From Dryocola sp031988645 (lineage in GTDB: Bacteria; Pseudomonadota; Gammaproteobacteria; Enterobacterales; Enterobacteriaceae), in contig NZ_CP150452.1 of assembly GCF_051307045.1 (NCBI RefSeq), positions 3,534,001 to 3,598,000 of the forward strand: a stretch of DNA of 64,000 bases, in the 5' to 3' direction. A program made the translations under genes and the position numbers. Positions 8,631 to 18,022 of the stretch are shown here, in pieces (within the stretch, counting starts at the first letter, position 1; each line of letters starts with the position of its first letter). The notes under the pieces were generated by a model. It was given only the letters and a program-made list of their open reading frames with translations. It had not been told where the DNA came from and searched no databases.

Positions 8631-9347
8631 TTACTTCAGCGTTTCAACCAGCCCTTTACGCTGGCCTTCAAGCGTCACCACTTTGCTGCACACATCGCGG
8701 CCGAACTGTTCGAAGTCCTGCTCCTGATTCTTCCACTCGTTCTGAATCGAGGTTTGCAGCCCGCCCAGGCTACCCAGCACGCCCTGTAGCGGGTTGCTGC
8801 CGCCTTTAAGCACCGCTTTTGCGCCCATCTCGTTGATGCTGTCCTGCAAAATGCCGCCCATCGCCTGGTTTACCAGGGTCTGGCCGTCGGCGCGTACCTG
8901 GTCGATAGCTTTATAGTGGAAGGTCAGCCCGTCCTGACGATGTTCGATAATGCGGTTCATCTGCTCCTTGAGCTGAGCGTCCAGTTTGGTCAGACGGCTA
9001 CGCATATTGCTGCTCTCACCCACTTCCTGGGCAATGATTTTATCCAGCGCCACGCGTCCCTTTTCAACGCGGTTACGCGCGCCGGTGTCAATCCAGGGAA
9101 GATCGGTACGCAGCGCCTGCTGATAGTTAATCGCCAGCTGGCGCTGGGTTGCGTTTAAGGTGTGGGGCTTGCCGTTGAACTGCAGGCTGCCGTCCGGGGC
9201 GATAACCAGATTGCCATTCTCACCAACCACCTGAACGGACTGCGGGCTAATGACCACGTCATCGCGCGGGTTTACGCTGCATTTATAGTCGGCCTGCGCC
9301 TGCAGCGCGGTGAGGAGCAGAACGCCCATTAAAGCCTTACGAATCAT
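8631..9347 (-). CDS. yggN: YggN family periplasmic protein (DUF2884)
   Basis: A 238-residue protein with an N-terminal signal peptide (MIRKALMGVLLLTALQAQA then DYKC) and a soluble, helix-rich body. It matches E. coli YggN along its length, with RVEKGRVALDKIIAQEVGES, QLKEQMNRIIEHRQDGLTF and GSLGGLQ. Function unknown. The neighbouring E. coli genes yggM and ansB are missing here, leaving yggN next to hemW. Confidence 0.92.
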   Translation of the reverse strand: MIRKALMGVLLLTALQAQADYKCSVNPRDDVVISPQSVQVVGENGNLVIAPDGSLQFNGKPHTLNATQRQLAINYQQALRTDLPWIDTGARNRVEKGRVALDKIIAQEVGESSNMRSRLTKLDAQLKEQMNRIIEHRQDGLTFHYKAIDQVRADGQTLVNQAMGGILQDSINEMGAKAVLKGGSNPLQGVLGSLGGLQTSIQNEWKNQEQDFEQFGRDVCSKVVTLEGQRKGLVETLK

Positions 9348-9356
9348 AGCTACTCC

Positions 9357-9383
9357 TGAAAAAAAGGCCGGTTCAAACCGGCC
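9357..9383 (-). terminator. terminator after yggL
   Basis: On the minus strand GGCCGGTT-TGA-ACCGGCC is followed by a run of seven T, downstream of yggL and upstream of yggN. Confidence 0.8.
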
Positions 9384-9398
9384 CGTTTCTGTAATAAA

Positions 9399-9725
9399 TC
9401 AGTCCCACCAGACGTCGAAAAGATCGCTCATGCGGATATCTTCAACCTTGTGCTCTTCGAGCCACTTACGCACCAGAGCCTGATGCTCTTCGGTGCATTT
9501 GCCGATTTCCTGCTTGCAGATCAGACCGTCCCACGCGAGGTAACCGCCGCCGTCAAAGGCCAGGCCGTTTTTATCGATGACGTCATTAATAAACGCATCA
9601 ACGGTTTTATCAATCTGTTCTTCCGAGGTGCCTTCCGGGAAACGCCATGCAACTGAGAATCCCAGCTCCTGGAATTCGTCGATATGCATCTTTTTACGCA
9701 AACGACGGCTACGATTTTTTGCCAT
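9399..9725 (-). CDS. yggL: YggL family protein (DUF469)
   Basis: A 108-residue, charged, cytosolic protein nearly identical to E. coli YggL: start MAKNRSRRLRKKMHIDEFQELGFSVAW, end SDLFDVWWD. The family has been associated with the ribosome/50S subunit, but its role is unclear. The ATG at 9725 overlaps the trmB stop by one base (TAATG), so the two are translationally coupled; a 10-residue upstream extension is not conserved. Confidence 0.94.
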   Translation of the reverse strand: MAKNRSRRLRKKMHIDEFQELGFSVAWRFPEGTSEEQIDKTVDAFINDVIDKNGLAFDGGGYLAWDGLICKQEIGKCTEEHQALVRKWLEEHKVEDIRMSDLFDVWWD

Positions 9726-10444
9726 TATTTTACCCTCTCGAACATTAAGTCCCATACGCCGTGGCCAAGACGATGGCCACGCTGTTCAAATTTGGTCACC
9801 GGACGTGATTCCGGGCGCGGTACGTAGTCGTTACTCTGCGACTGGTTTTGATAACCGTCGATAGAGGACATCACTTCGAGCATGTGTTCAGCATAAGGTT
9901 CCCAGTCGGTCGCCATATGGAACACGCCGCCCAGTTTCAGTTTGCGCTTCACCAGCTCCGCAAAAGGCACCTGAACGATACGGCGTTTATTATGACGCGC
10001 TTTGTGCCAGGGGTCAGGGAAAAAGAGCTGAACCATGTTTAAAGAATTGTCAGGAATCATATTTTCCAGCACTTCCACCGCGTCGTGGCACATGACGCGC
10101 AGGTTTTCGACGCCCGCTTCGTGCGCGGTGCTCAGGCAGGCGCCTACGCCCGGCGAATGAACTTCGATACCGAGGAAATTCTGCTCGGGCAAAGCCTGCG
10201 CCATGGCCACCAGCGACGATCCCATGCCAAAACCAATTTCCAGCGTAACCGGCGCTTCACGGCCAAACAGCGCGGCAAAATCGGCGGGCGCGGCTCCATA
10301 TTCGACGCCCATCACCGGCCAGTAGTTTTCCAGCGCGTGCTCCTGGCCTTTGGTCAGGCGCCCCTGGCGGCGGACAAAGCTACGAATCCGGCGCAGCGCG
10401 CGGCCTTCTTCATTAAATTCCGGTGAAATGACGTCATTCTTCAT
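9725..10444 (-). CDS. trmB: tRNA (guanine(46)-N(7))-methyltransferase
   Basis: TrmB methylates G46 in the variable loop of tRNAs with S-adenosylmethionine. The 239-residue protein equals E. coli in length and has the SAM-binding LEIGFGMGSSL, GIEVHSPGV and the catalytic-region FPDPWHKARHNKRR. It is first in a trmB-yggL unit and is divergent from mutY across about 150 bases. Confidence 0.96.
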   Translation of the reverse strand: MKNDVISPEFNEEGRALRRIRSFVRRQGRLTKGQEHALENYWPVMGVEYGAAPADFAALFGREAPVTLEIGFGMGSSLVAMAQALPEQNFLGIEVHSPGVGACLSTAHEAGVENLRVMCHDAVEVLENMIPDNSLNMVQLFFPDPWHKARHNKRRIVQVPFAELVKRKLKLGGVFHMATDWEPYAEHMLEVMSSIDGYQNQSQSNDYVPRPESRPVTKFEQRGHRLGHGVWDLMFERVK

Positions 10445-10598
10445 GGGTTTTGGCTACGTATTAGTGTTCGGGAAACGGGCATTATCCAAAGTTAAGGGTG
10501 AGTTGCAAGAACAAGCACCGGAAAGTTCCGGTTTACAGCCATCCGTGGTCTGTGCTGGAATCGGCACCCTGATTTAACCCTTTGCCGGATGCTCCGCG

Positions 10599-11687
10599 TT
10601 GACGATACAAGCGCCTCAATTCGCCCGCCAGGTTCTTGACTGGTACCATTTGTATGGGCGCAAAACGCTGCCATGGCAGCAGGAAAAAACGCCTTATAAA
10701 GTATGGCTCTCAGAAGTGATGTTGCAACAAACGCAGGTCGCTACCGTGATTCCTTACTTTGAACGCTTTATGGCGCGCTTCCCGACCGTGACGGATCTCG
10801 CCGATGCGCCGATTGATGAAGTTCTGCATCTGTGGACCGGCCTTGGCTACTACGCGCGCGCGCGCAACCTTCATAAAGCTGCGCAGAGGGTCGCAGACCA
10901 GCACGGCGGCGTTTTCCCGGAAACCTTTGAGGAGGTTGCTGCGCTGCCGGGCGTCGGGCGTTCCACGGCCGGCGCGATTTTGTCGCTCTCGCTCGGTAAA
11001 CACTTCCCGATTCTGGACGGCAACGTAAAGCGCGTGCTTGCGCGCTGTTACGCCGTTTCCGGCTGGCCGGGCAAAAAGGACGTGGAAAAACGGCTGTGGG
11101 AAATTAGCGAGCAGGTAACGCCTGAAAAGGACGTTAGCCAGTTTAACCAGGCGATGATGGATCTGGGCGCCATGGTCTGCACCCGCTCAAAGCCCAAATG
11201 CGAACTTTGCCCGTTAAACAACGGCTGCGTGGCTTACGCCAACCACAGCTGGGCGAGCTATCCGGGGAAAAAACCGAAGGTCACGCTTCCGGAGCGCACC
11301 GGCTACATGCTGATGATGCAGCAGGATAATGAGGTGTTTCTCGCCCGGCGTCCGGCCGTTGGCCTGTGGGGAGGCCTGTACTGTTTCCCGCAGTTCGCCA
11401 CCGCCGCAGAACTGCGCGAGTGGCTGGCGCAACGTCACATACCGGCCGATAATCTCACTCAGTTAATCGCCTTCCGCCATACTTTCAGCCATTTCCATCT
11501 GGATATTGTGCCTATGTGGCTTCCCGTGCATTCATTCACCGGCTGCATGGATGAAGAAGGCGCTCTCTGGTATAACTTAGCGCAACCGCCTTCCGTAGGG
11601 CTAGCAGCCCCCGTGGAGCGCCTGTTACAGCAATTACATGCAGAGCCGGTGGCCCTTAACGCCGCCCGGACTGCCGAAGAGGAATGA
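10599..11687 (+). CDS. mutY: adenine DNA glycosylase MutY
   Basis: MutY removes adenine mispaired with 8-oxoG. The 362-residue protein has a helix-hairpin-helix glycosylase domain with E39 and D140 at the catalytic positions (SEVMLQQTQ and LPGVGRSTAG ... ILDGNVKR), the [4Fe-4S] cysteines C194, C201, C204 and C210, and a C-terminal NUDIX-like domain that reads 8-oxoG (FRHTFSHFHLDI). The start is TTG at 10599; no ATG is in frame near the family N terminus. It overlaps or abuts yggX, as in the E. coli mutY-yggX-mltC operon. The C-terminal tail is about ten residues longer than in E. coli. Confidence 0.95.
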   Translation: MTIQAPQFARQVLDWYHLYGRKTLPWQQEKTPYKVWLSEVMLQQTQVATVIPYFERFMARFPTVTDLADAPIDEVLHLWTGLGYYARARNLHKAAQRVADQHGGVFPETFEEVAALPGVGRSTAGAILSLSLGKHFPILDGNVKRVLARCYAVSGWPGKKDVEKRLWEISEQVTPEKDVSQFNQAMMDLGAMVCTRSKPKCELCPLNNGCVAYANHSWASYPGKKPKVTLPERTGYMLMMQQDNEVFLARRPAVGLWGGLYCFPQFATAAELREWLAQRHIPADNLTQLIAFRHTFSHFHLDIVPMWLPVHSFTGCMDEEGALWYNLAQPPSVGLAAPVERLLQQLHAEPVALNAARTAEEE

Positions 11688-11689
11688 TG

Positions 11690-11962
11690 ATGAGCAGAAC
11701 TATTTTTTGTACCTACCTGCAACGCGAGGCCGAAGGCCAGGATTTTCAGCTCTATCCGGGCGAACTGGGCAAGCGCATCTATAACGAAATTTCCAAAGAG
11801 GCCTGGGCGCTGTGGCAGACCAAACAAACCATGCTGATTAACGAGCGTAAAATGAGCATGATGAACCCGGAACACCGCAAAGAGCTGGAAGCGGAAATGG
11901 TGAACTTCCTGTTCGAAGGCAAAGAAGTCCACATCGAAGGCTTCACGCCGCCAGAAAAGTAA
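11690..11962 (+). CDS. yggX: Fe(2+)-trafficking protein YggX
   Basis: A 90-residue protein that protects iron-sulfur clusters from oxidation and is thought to help iron traffic. The start MSRTIFCTYLQREAEGQDFQ carries the conserved Cys7. Two further ATG codons lie just upstream (11684, 11687); 11690 matches the family and is best spaced from GAGG. It directly follows mutY, whose repair function is also tied to oxidative damage and needs an Fe-S cluster. Confidence 0.95.
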   Translation: MSRTIFCTYLQREAEGQDFQLYPGELGKRIYNEISKEAWALWQTKQTMLINERKMSMMNPEHRKELEAEMVNFLFEGKEVHIEGFTPPEK

Positions 11963-11963
11963 T

Positions 11964-11987
11964 AAAAAGGGCCAGCGGCCCTTTTTT
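11964..11987 (+). terminator. terminator after yggX
   Basis: AAGGGCC-AGC-GGCCCTT hairpin ending in six T, directly after the yggX stop. It partly separates yggX from mltC. Confidence 0.85.
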
Positions 11988-12020
11988 GCTAACCACAACG
12001 GGCAAAACATACACGGAATG

Positions 12021-13097
12021 ATGAAAAAATTTCTCGCGCTAGCTTTAGTCGCCCCACTGCTCATCTCGTGTTCGGGCAAAAAAGAAGATACCTATAACGA
12101 AGAGTTTATTAAGGACACCAACGGATTTGATATTTTGATGGGGCAGTTTGCCCACGACATTGAAAATATCTGGGGCATAAAAGAGGTGCTGATCGCCGGT
12201 CCCAAGGACTACGTTAAATATACCGATGGGTATCTGACCCGTAGCCATATCAACTTTGACGACGGCACCATTACCGTTGAAACCATCGCCGGCACCGATC
12301 CGACAGCGCACCTGCGTCAGGCGATCGTCAGCACCTTGCTGATGGGCGACAATCCCGGTTCAATCGATCTCTATTCCGATGCTAACGACGTTCTGATCTC
12401 CAAAATGCCGTTCCTGTACGGCCAGGTGGTCGATAACACCGGCCAGCCGATCCGCTGGGAAGGCCGCGCCTCGAAGTTCGCGGACTACCTGCTGCAAACG
12501 CGCCTGCAAAAACGCTCAACCGGCCTGAAAATCGTTTATAGCGTGACGATTAACCTGGTGCCGAACCACCTTGATAAACGTGCCCATAAGTATATCGGCA
12601 TGGTGCGCAAGGCCTCGAAGAAGTACGGCGTGGACGAGTCGCTGATCCTTGCGATTATGCAAACCGAATCGAGCTTTAACCCGTATGCGGTAAGCCATTC
12701 TGACGCGCTGGGCCTGATGCAGGTCGTGCAGCACAGCGCCGGCGTGGACGTGTTTAAAGCCCAGGGGAAGTGGGGCAAACCAAGCCGCAGCTACCTGTTC
12801 GACCCGGAAAGCAATATCGATACCGGCACCGCGTACCTGGCGATTTTGCAGGACAGCTATCTGGCCGGCATTGATAACCCAACGTCGCGCCGCTATGCCG
12901 TGATCACCGCTTATAACGGCGGCGCGGGCAGCGTGCTGCGGGTATTCCACAGCGATAAACAGCGTGCGTTCAGCATCATTAACAGCATGGGCGCGGACGA
13001 TGTGTATCAGACGCTGACCACGCGTCATCCTTCTGCTGAATCCCGCCATTACTTATATAAAGTGAATACGGCGCAGAAAAGCTATCGTCGCCGGTAA
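12021..13097 (+). CDS. mltC: membrane-bound lytic murein transglycosylase C
   Basis: MltC is an outer-membrane lipoprotein that cleaves peptidoglycan glycan strands, leaving 1,6-anhydro ends. The signal MKKFLALALVAPLLISC ends in a lipobox with the modified cysteine. A DUF3393 N-domain is followed by the SLT catalytic domain, with the catalytic glutamate in ILAIMQTESSFNPYAVS, then GLMQVVQ and AYNGGAGSVLRVF. It is 358 residues from 12021 (359 from the ATG at 12018), matching E. coli. Confidence 0.95.
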   Translation: MKKFLALALVAPLLISCSGKKEDTYNEEFIKDTNGFDILMGQFAHDIENIWGIKEVLIAGPKDYVKYTDGYLTRSHINFDDGTITVETIAGTDPTAHLRQAIVSTLLMGDNPGSIDLYSDANDVLISKMPFLYGQVVDNTGQPIRWEGRASKFADYLLQTRLQKRSTGLKIVYSVTINLVPNHLDKRAHKYIGMVRKASKKYGVDESLILAIMQTESSFNPYAVSHSDALGLMQVVQHSAGVDVFKAQGKWGKPSRSYLFDPESNIDTGTAYLAILQDSYLAGIDNPTSRRYAVITAYNGGAGSVLRVFHSDKQRAFSIINSMGADDVYQTLTTRHPSAESRHYLYKVNTAQKSYRRR

Positions 13098-13101
13098 CGT
13101 G

Positions 13102-13130
13102 AACCGCCCCTCCTTCGAGGGGCGGTTTTG
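13102..13130. terminator. terminator between convergent mltC and speC
   Basis: AACCGCCCCTC-CTTC-GAGGGGCGGTT is an 11-bp perfect stem followed by T on the plus strand. It lies just before the speC stop. Confidence 0.85.
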
Positions 13131-13132
13131 CC

Positions 13133-15269
13133 TCATTTCACCATGTACCCGTACAGACGCTTAATGCCGTCGGCATCCGTTTCGCTGTAAACACCCTGCA
13201 GCTCCGGCGAAAAGCCCGGCAGCATGTTTACGCCCTCTTCCAGCGCCAGGAAATAACGCAGCGCGGCGCTGCCCCAGACTTCTCCCGGCACGACGCACAG
13301 CACGCCCGGTGGATACGGCAGCGCGCCCTCGGCGGCGATGCGCCCTTCCGACTGGCTTAAACGTACCAACTCTACATTGCCGCGAATAAACTCGCTGTGC
13401 GCATCCTGCGGGTTCATGGCCACCGGCGGCAGGCTGGCTTTGCGGAACATCGATTTTTGCAGATCTTTTACCGCAAAACTGACGTAGAGATCGTGCATCT
13501 CCTGGCAAAGTTGCCGCAGCGTGTAGCCTTTATAACGCACCGGGTATTTCTGGTAGATGGTCGGCAGCACGTCGGCAAGCGGCGTATCGTCTTCAATATG
13601 CTGTTCGAACTGCGCAAGCATCGCCACCAGCTGCGCCATCTTTTCCGCGCTTTCCGCAGGCGTGAGCAGGAAAAGAATCGAGTTGAGATCCGATTTTTCC
13701 GGCACCACGCCGTTTTCACGCAGGTAGTTTGCGAGGATCGCCGCGGGAATGCCGAATTCCGTGTACTGCCCGGTTTGCGGATCGATACCCGGCGTGGTCA
13801 GCAGCAGCTTGCAGGGATCGACAAAATATTCATCTTTCTCGTAGCCTTCGAAACCGTGCCATTTCTCGCCCGGCTCAAAGCTGAAGAAGCGCCGCTGCCG
13901 GGCGATGATCTCGGTCGGATGATCCTGCCACGGCCTGCCCGCGACCACCGGCGGGATAAAGGGTTTGATCATTTTGCAGTTGGCGACGATAGCCTTGCGC
14001 GCTTCGATGCCAAGCGCCACGCAGTCCGCCCACAGGCGGCGCCCGCTTTCCCCCTCGTGGATTTTGGCGTTGACGTCCAGCGCCGCAAATAGCGGATAGA
14101 ACGGGCTGGTTGAAGCGTGCAGCATAAAAGCGTTGTTCAGACGCTTATGCGGACAGAAACGCGCCTGGCCGCGAATATGATCGTCTTTTTTGTGGATCTG
14201 CGAAGTCTGGGAGAACCCGGCCTGCTGTTTATGTACCGACTGGGTAACAAAAATCCCCGGATCGTTTTCATTAAGCTCCAGCAGCAGCGGCGAGCAGTCC
14301 GCCATCATCGGGATAAACTGTTCGTAGCCGACCCAGGCGGAATCAAAGAGGATGTAATCGCAAAGGTGGCCAATTTTATCCACCACCTGCCGCGCGTTAT
14401 AGACGGTGCCGTCATAGGTGCCGAGCTGGATAATCGCCAGGCGGAAAGGACGTTCGTCCTGCGCACGCTCCGGCGCCACCTCGCCGATCAGCTCTCGCAG
14501 ATAAGCATCGTCAAAACAGTGCGCATCGATGCCGCCTATAAAGCCGAACGGGTTGCGGGCCCGCTTCAAGATAGACCGGCGTCGCGCCCGCCTGAATTAA
14601 CGCGCCGTGGTGGTTGGATTTGTGGTTATTACGGTCAAAGAGCACCAGATCGCCGCGGGTCAGCAGCGCGTTGGTGACGACTTTATTAGCCGCCGAGGTG
14701 CCGTTTAGCACGAAATAGGTTTTGTCGGCGTGGAACACTTTGGCCGCGAATTTCTGCGCGTGCTTTGCCGATCCTTCGTGGATAAGCAGATCGCCAAGCT
14801 TCACGTCCGCGTTGCACATATCCGCGCGGAATACGTTCTCGCCGAAGAAATCATAGAACTGGCGTCCGGCAGGATGCTTTCTGAAAAACTGGCCGTGCTG
14901 GTGGCCGGGACACGCAAAGGTGCTGTTTTCCATCGCCACGTATTTGGTCAGCGTATCGAAAAACGGCGGCAGCAGGCTGTCTTCATACCCGGCGGCGGCG
15001 GTTTCCAGCTCCAGGTAATCCTGCGCTTTATCGGTGATAACCCCCGTAAAAGCCGCCTGCTCTTCCGGCTGGGTTGCAGAAACTAAAAAGACCGGCAGGT
15101 TGAAGCCCGTGCGTTTAAGCAGCGCCAGAATGCCGCTGCGGCTGTCCGCAACGGACAGCACGACCGCCGCAACATCGGTAAAATCGGTCTCGTCGAGCGC
15201 GACCACTTCACGATGGGTGGAAAGCGCGGCGGCCACGTCGTGGCTGGCGGCAATTTTCAATGATTTCAT
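13133..15269 (-). pseudogene. speC: ornithine decarboxylase SpeC, frameshifted (GGGCCC at 14558-14563)
   Basis: SpeC is the biosynthetic, PLP-dependent ornithine decarboxylase that makes putrescine. The N-terminal wing domain and first part of the core (MKSLKIAASHDV ... GATPVYLEA) read from 15269, and the core continues in another frame (RNPFGFIGGIDAHCF ... RLYGYMVK), including VTQSVHKQQAGFSQ with the PLP lysine. Deleting one base of the GGGCCC at 14558-14563 joins them to about 711 residues, the E. coli length. As written, the first product stops before the PLP lysine. nupG, next to speC in E. coli, is absent. Confidence 0.93.
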
Positions 15270-15718
15270 ATGCACAAATCCCAAAGCTTAAGGATGAGTG
15301 GGTGCCAGAAGGCACGGCAAAGGGAAAGGTTCCCCGGCGAATGCGTCCTGCGGGTCTGAAGAAGGTAACCACTCCGACCGCCAGACATCAGTAAAACCAG
15401 GCTGCGTTACCTGATTTTACTGTTGTCCTGCAGCGAGCGTGCGCAGCCCTCACCGCATAGCGGGCGAAGGTGTTCGGGAGAGCGTGGACAGGTGGGCGAG
15501 CGCCATCGAGCGATGTCGGTGAACATTGACTGTGAACATCAATTAGCGCCCCGTTGAATGCGTAAAATTTCGCGCAATCATGGCACCTTCTTTCGCAGGG
15601 TTCAAGAAGCGCGGCGTTACGGAGATCCAACTTAGCGCACATTATTCATGCAAACGCACGACGCTGTCCTACAAAATCGTTGACGAAGAAAAGGCTTTAC
15701 GGTTTAATGCGCCCCGTT
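15270..15718. other. speC leader / tRNA-Phe upstream region
   Basis: 449 bases without a credible gene separate divergently oriented speC and tRNA-Phe. The speC-proximal part has an imperfect stem-loop at 15389-15422 (CAGTAAAA arms flanking CAGG/CCTG), possibly in the speC transcript leader. The tRNA-proximal part holds the tRNA promoter. Short ORFs here look like chance. Confidence 0.5.
15680..15708 (+). promoter_or_regulatory. sigma-70 promoter of tRNA-Phe
   Basis: TTGACG at 15680-15685 and TTTAAT at 15703-15708 are separated by 17 bases. A GC-rich stretch (GCGCCCCG) follows the -10, the discriminator type typical of stringently controlled stable RNA promoters. The tRNA starts 11 bases downstream. 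Confidence 0.75.
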
Positions 15719-15794
15719 GCCCGGATAGCTCAGTCGGTAGAGCAGGGGATTGAAAATCCCCGTGTCCTTGGTTCGATTCCGAGTCCGGGCACCA
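15719..15794 (+). tRNA. pheV: tRNA-Phe (anticodon GAA)
   Basis: A 76-base cloverleaf including an encoded CCA. The acceptor arm GCCCGGA pairs with TCCGGGC, the D arm contains AGCTCAGTCGGTAGAGC, the anticodon arm GGGGATTGAAAATCCCC carries GAA, and the T arm contains GGTTCGATTCC. The place after speC corresponds to E. coli pheV, a known island integration site. No second copy of its 3' end and no integrase were found in the window. Confidence 0.97.
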
Positions 15795-15807
15795 CTTATT
15801 CCAGAAA

Positions 15808-15832
15808 AACCAGCCTACGGGCTGGTTTTTTG
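15808..15832 (+). terminator. terminator of tRNA-Phe
   Basis: AACCAGCC-TAC-GGGCTGGTT hairpin followed by six T, just after the tRNA. Confidence 0.85.
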
Positions 15833-15963
15833 CTTTCCGGGACACGGACTCTTCCTCAAACCTTTTTTCAGAAAAAAGCGGTTACTTGCCTCATCCATGA
15901 GGCTTCTCCTGCGCGGCAAGCGTAAGCGCTTTGCAAAGCTGCAACGAAGGCGTGGCTCAACAA

Positions 15964-17458
15964 TCAGGCGCCGGCTTTTTTATCGCCAGCGGCGCCCGCC
16001 ATTGTGTTCATTGCCAGGCGAAATCTGGACATCGTACCGGAAAGGTTCTTCGCCAGAGCGTTCAGGTTTCTGGTGCTCTGCGCAGAGGCGTCCACCAGTG
16101 AAGCATTTTGCAGGGTAACGGCATCCATCTGGTTGACCGCAGCGGCAATCTGGTTAATGCCGAGGTTCTGCTCATCCGAAGCGACGGTGATTTCCTCCAT
16201 GATTTCGCTGACGCGGGAAACGGAAGAGAAAATGTCCTCCATTGCCTCGCCGGCGTGGGAAACCTGTTCCGTGCCCTGGGCTACGCTTTTAACCGCGTTG
16301 TTGATCAGGTCGTTGATTTCCTGCGCGGCGTTGCCGCTGCGGATGGCAAGGTTGCGCACCTCAGAGGCAACAACCGCGAAACCGCGCCCCTGCTCGCCCG
16401 CGCGTGCTGCCTCAACGGCCGCGTTCAGCGCCAGGATATTCGTCTGGTTGGCAATGCTGTTAATGACGGCGCTGATTTCTGATATCTGGTGGGCGTATTT
16501 TTCAATATCGCCCATCGTGGAGACGGCGCCGTTCATCACTTCGGTGCCTTTAGCTACCGTAGTTTTGGCGTGCTGGGCCAGCTGGTTTGCCGAATGCGCG
16601 TTCTGGGAGTTGTTCGCCACCGTGGTTTTGATCTCCTCCATGCTGGCGGCGGTTTCCTGAAGGGAGCTGGCCCTGCTGCTGCGTTCTTGAAGAGAGATCC
16701 AGATTGCCTTCCGCAATCGCGGACGAGCTGTCATCGATAAGCCGCACGTCGTTTTTTACCGAGGAAATAATATCCTTGAGAAATTGCTGCATTTCTCTGA
16801 TGTTAAGGAACAGACCGCCAATCTCATCTTTTCTGCCTACCGCGATATCGCCGGTTAAATCGCCGTCGGCGATCATGCGCGACAGATGATTAACCTCGCT
16901 GATTCTGTTGGTGACCAGCTTCCTGACGATAATATGAGAGGCGAAGATCAGCCCGACGAATAAAAAAGATAACAGGATCATGTAAAAATTATTTTTTCGG
17001 CTGAATTCAACGATAAAGTCGGCGCCGCCATTGACGTCATACTTCATAATTAATCCGTTGAAATCATTAGCCAAATCATCGAATTCACTGGCGTCGGCGA
17101 CCTGAGCGCCGCCCTGTTTTAAGCTGTTAATTTCCTTTGCAAGGGCATTTTTTAAATCTTGCGTCATTTTTACGCCGGACTCTGTTTTAACCGGCGCATG
17201 TTTCAGGAACTCATTGAAATGGCTTTCCGCCTCGAGGCTCAACGCATTAACATCGGCGCTGGGAGAAATTTTAATTTCTTTTAAAACTGAAGCGGTATCC
17301 GAAAGCGTTTTATATTGATAAAAACCTTTGATTAATCCGTCATAATTCTCAGACACTTTGCTTATCGACAGGAATGAGAAAACTGAAAAGACAACAAACA
17401 GAAACAAAAAAACAACATTAATAGCGATCAAAATGTTACGTATTGAGAGCTTAGGCAT
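15964..17458 (-). pseudogene. methyl-accepting chemotaxis protein, frameshifted (GGCCC at 16669-16673)
   Basis: An inner-membrane chemoreceptor of about 497 residues once repaired. From MPKLSIRN at 17458: TM1 about 10-31, a periplasmic domain of about 125 residues not recognised as a known ligand-binding fold, TM2 about 157-178, a HAMP domain, then the signalling domain with the hairpin tip (GRGFAVVASEVRNLA). The frame breaks after LSSRTQQQ; the other frame resumes with ASSLQETAASMEEI. Removing one base of GGCCC at 16669-16673 restores a perfect junction. No NWETF-like receptor tail is present. It is divergent from the next chemoreceptor gene. Confidence 0.88.
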
Positions 17459-18022
17459 ATCTAATCTGGCTACCTTTATAGGCTGCAAAAAAGCGGGACA
17501 GTTAATGAATCGGTAAAAAGAAAAAAAACTTAAGCGGGGAACAAATTTATGCTTTTCGCGGCCACGTCTTCTTACCAACCCTTGCAGGACGGGGCTTCCA
17601 GGCCAACAGGCCCGCTTAAAATGGCCGGGCGCTTTCATTTCCGTCAAGCCAGTTTTACATTTTCGTCGCCCTACGTGATTGCTCAAAAAATATAAAATAT
17701 ACAGTTACTTTTTGAGCGCTTATTTAGATACCATAAAAGTTACTTATGGATATATAAATTTGCCAGGTTTACAAACGGCAGGCTTTATTAACCGCCTTAA
17801 CCATCTGTTGATTTTTTGTTTCTACCGGTGGTTGCCTTTTGTGCAAAAATAGCACCCTCTTTAACAAAAAGCCTGGCCTGCCCGTTCCTGCGCCCCACGG
17901 CTAGCATACTTTCCGCTTTATTGACAATTAAAAATGCAATTTTAGTTATTAAGCTAATCTTCGATAAATACATCATGGCTTTTTAACTAAAGCGTTCGTC
18001 CATAACAGTAGGAAAGAAAAAA
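17459..18022. other. intergenic region between divergent chemoreceptor genes
   Basis: 564 bases, AT-rich in the parts around 17680-17760 and 17900-17990, without a credible gene. A possible sigma-70 promoter toward the plus strand has TTGACA at 17921-17926 with a poor -10 (AGTTAT, 17944-17949). No convincing flagellar sigma-28 promoter (TAAA-N15-GCCGATAA) was found, although chemoreceptor genes often have one. Confidence 0.4.

Noticed and set aside
15388..15642. 84-codon minus-strand open frame in the speC leader region
   Set aside because: No ribosome site, no recognisable features, and it overlaps a stem-loop leader; treated as chance.
15775..15794. Phage or island attachment site in the tRNA-Phe 3' end
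   Set aside because: No second copy of the tRNA end and no integrase gene were seen in the window, so an attachment site cannot be claimed.
17459..18022. Flagellar sigma-28 promoter for the divergent chemoreceptors
   Set aside because: A CGATAA motif occurs near 17962 but without TAAA at the right spacing.
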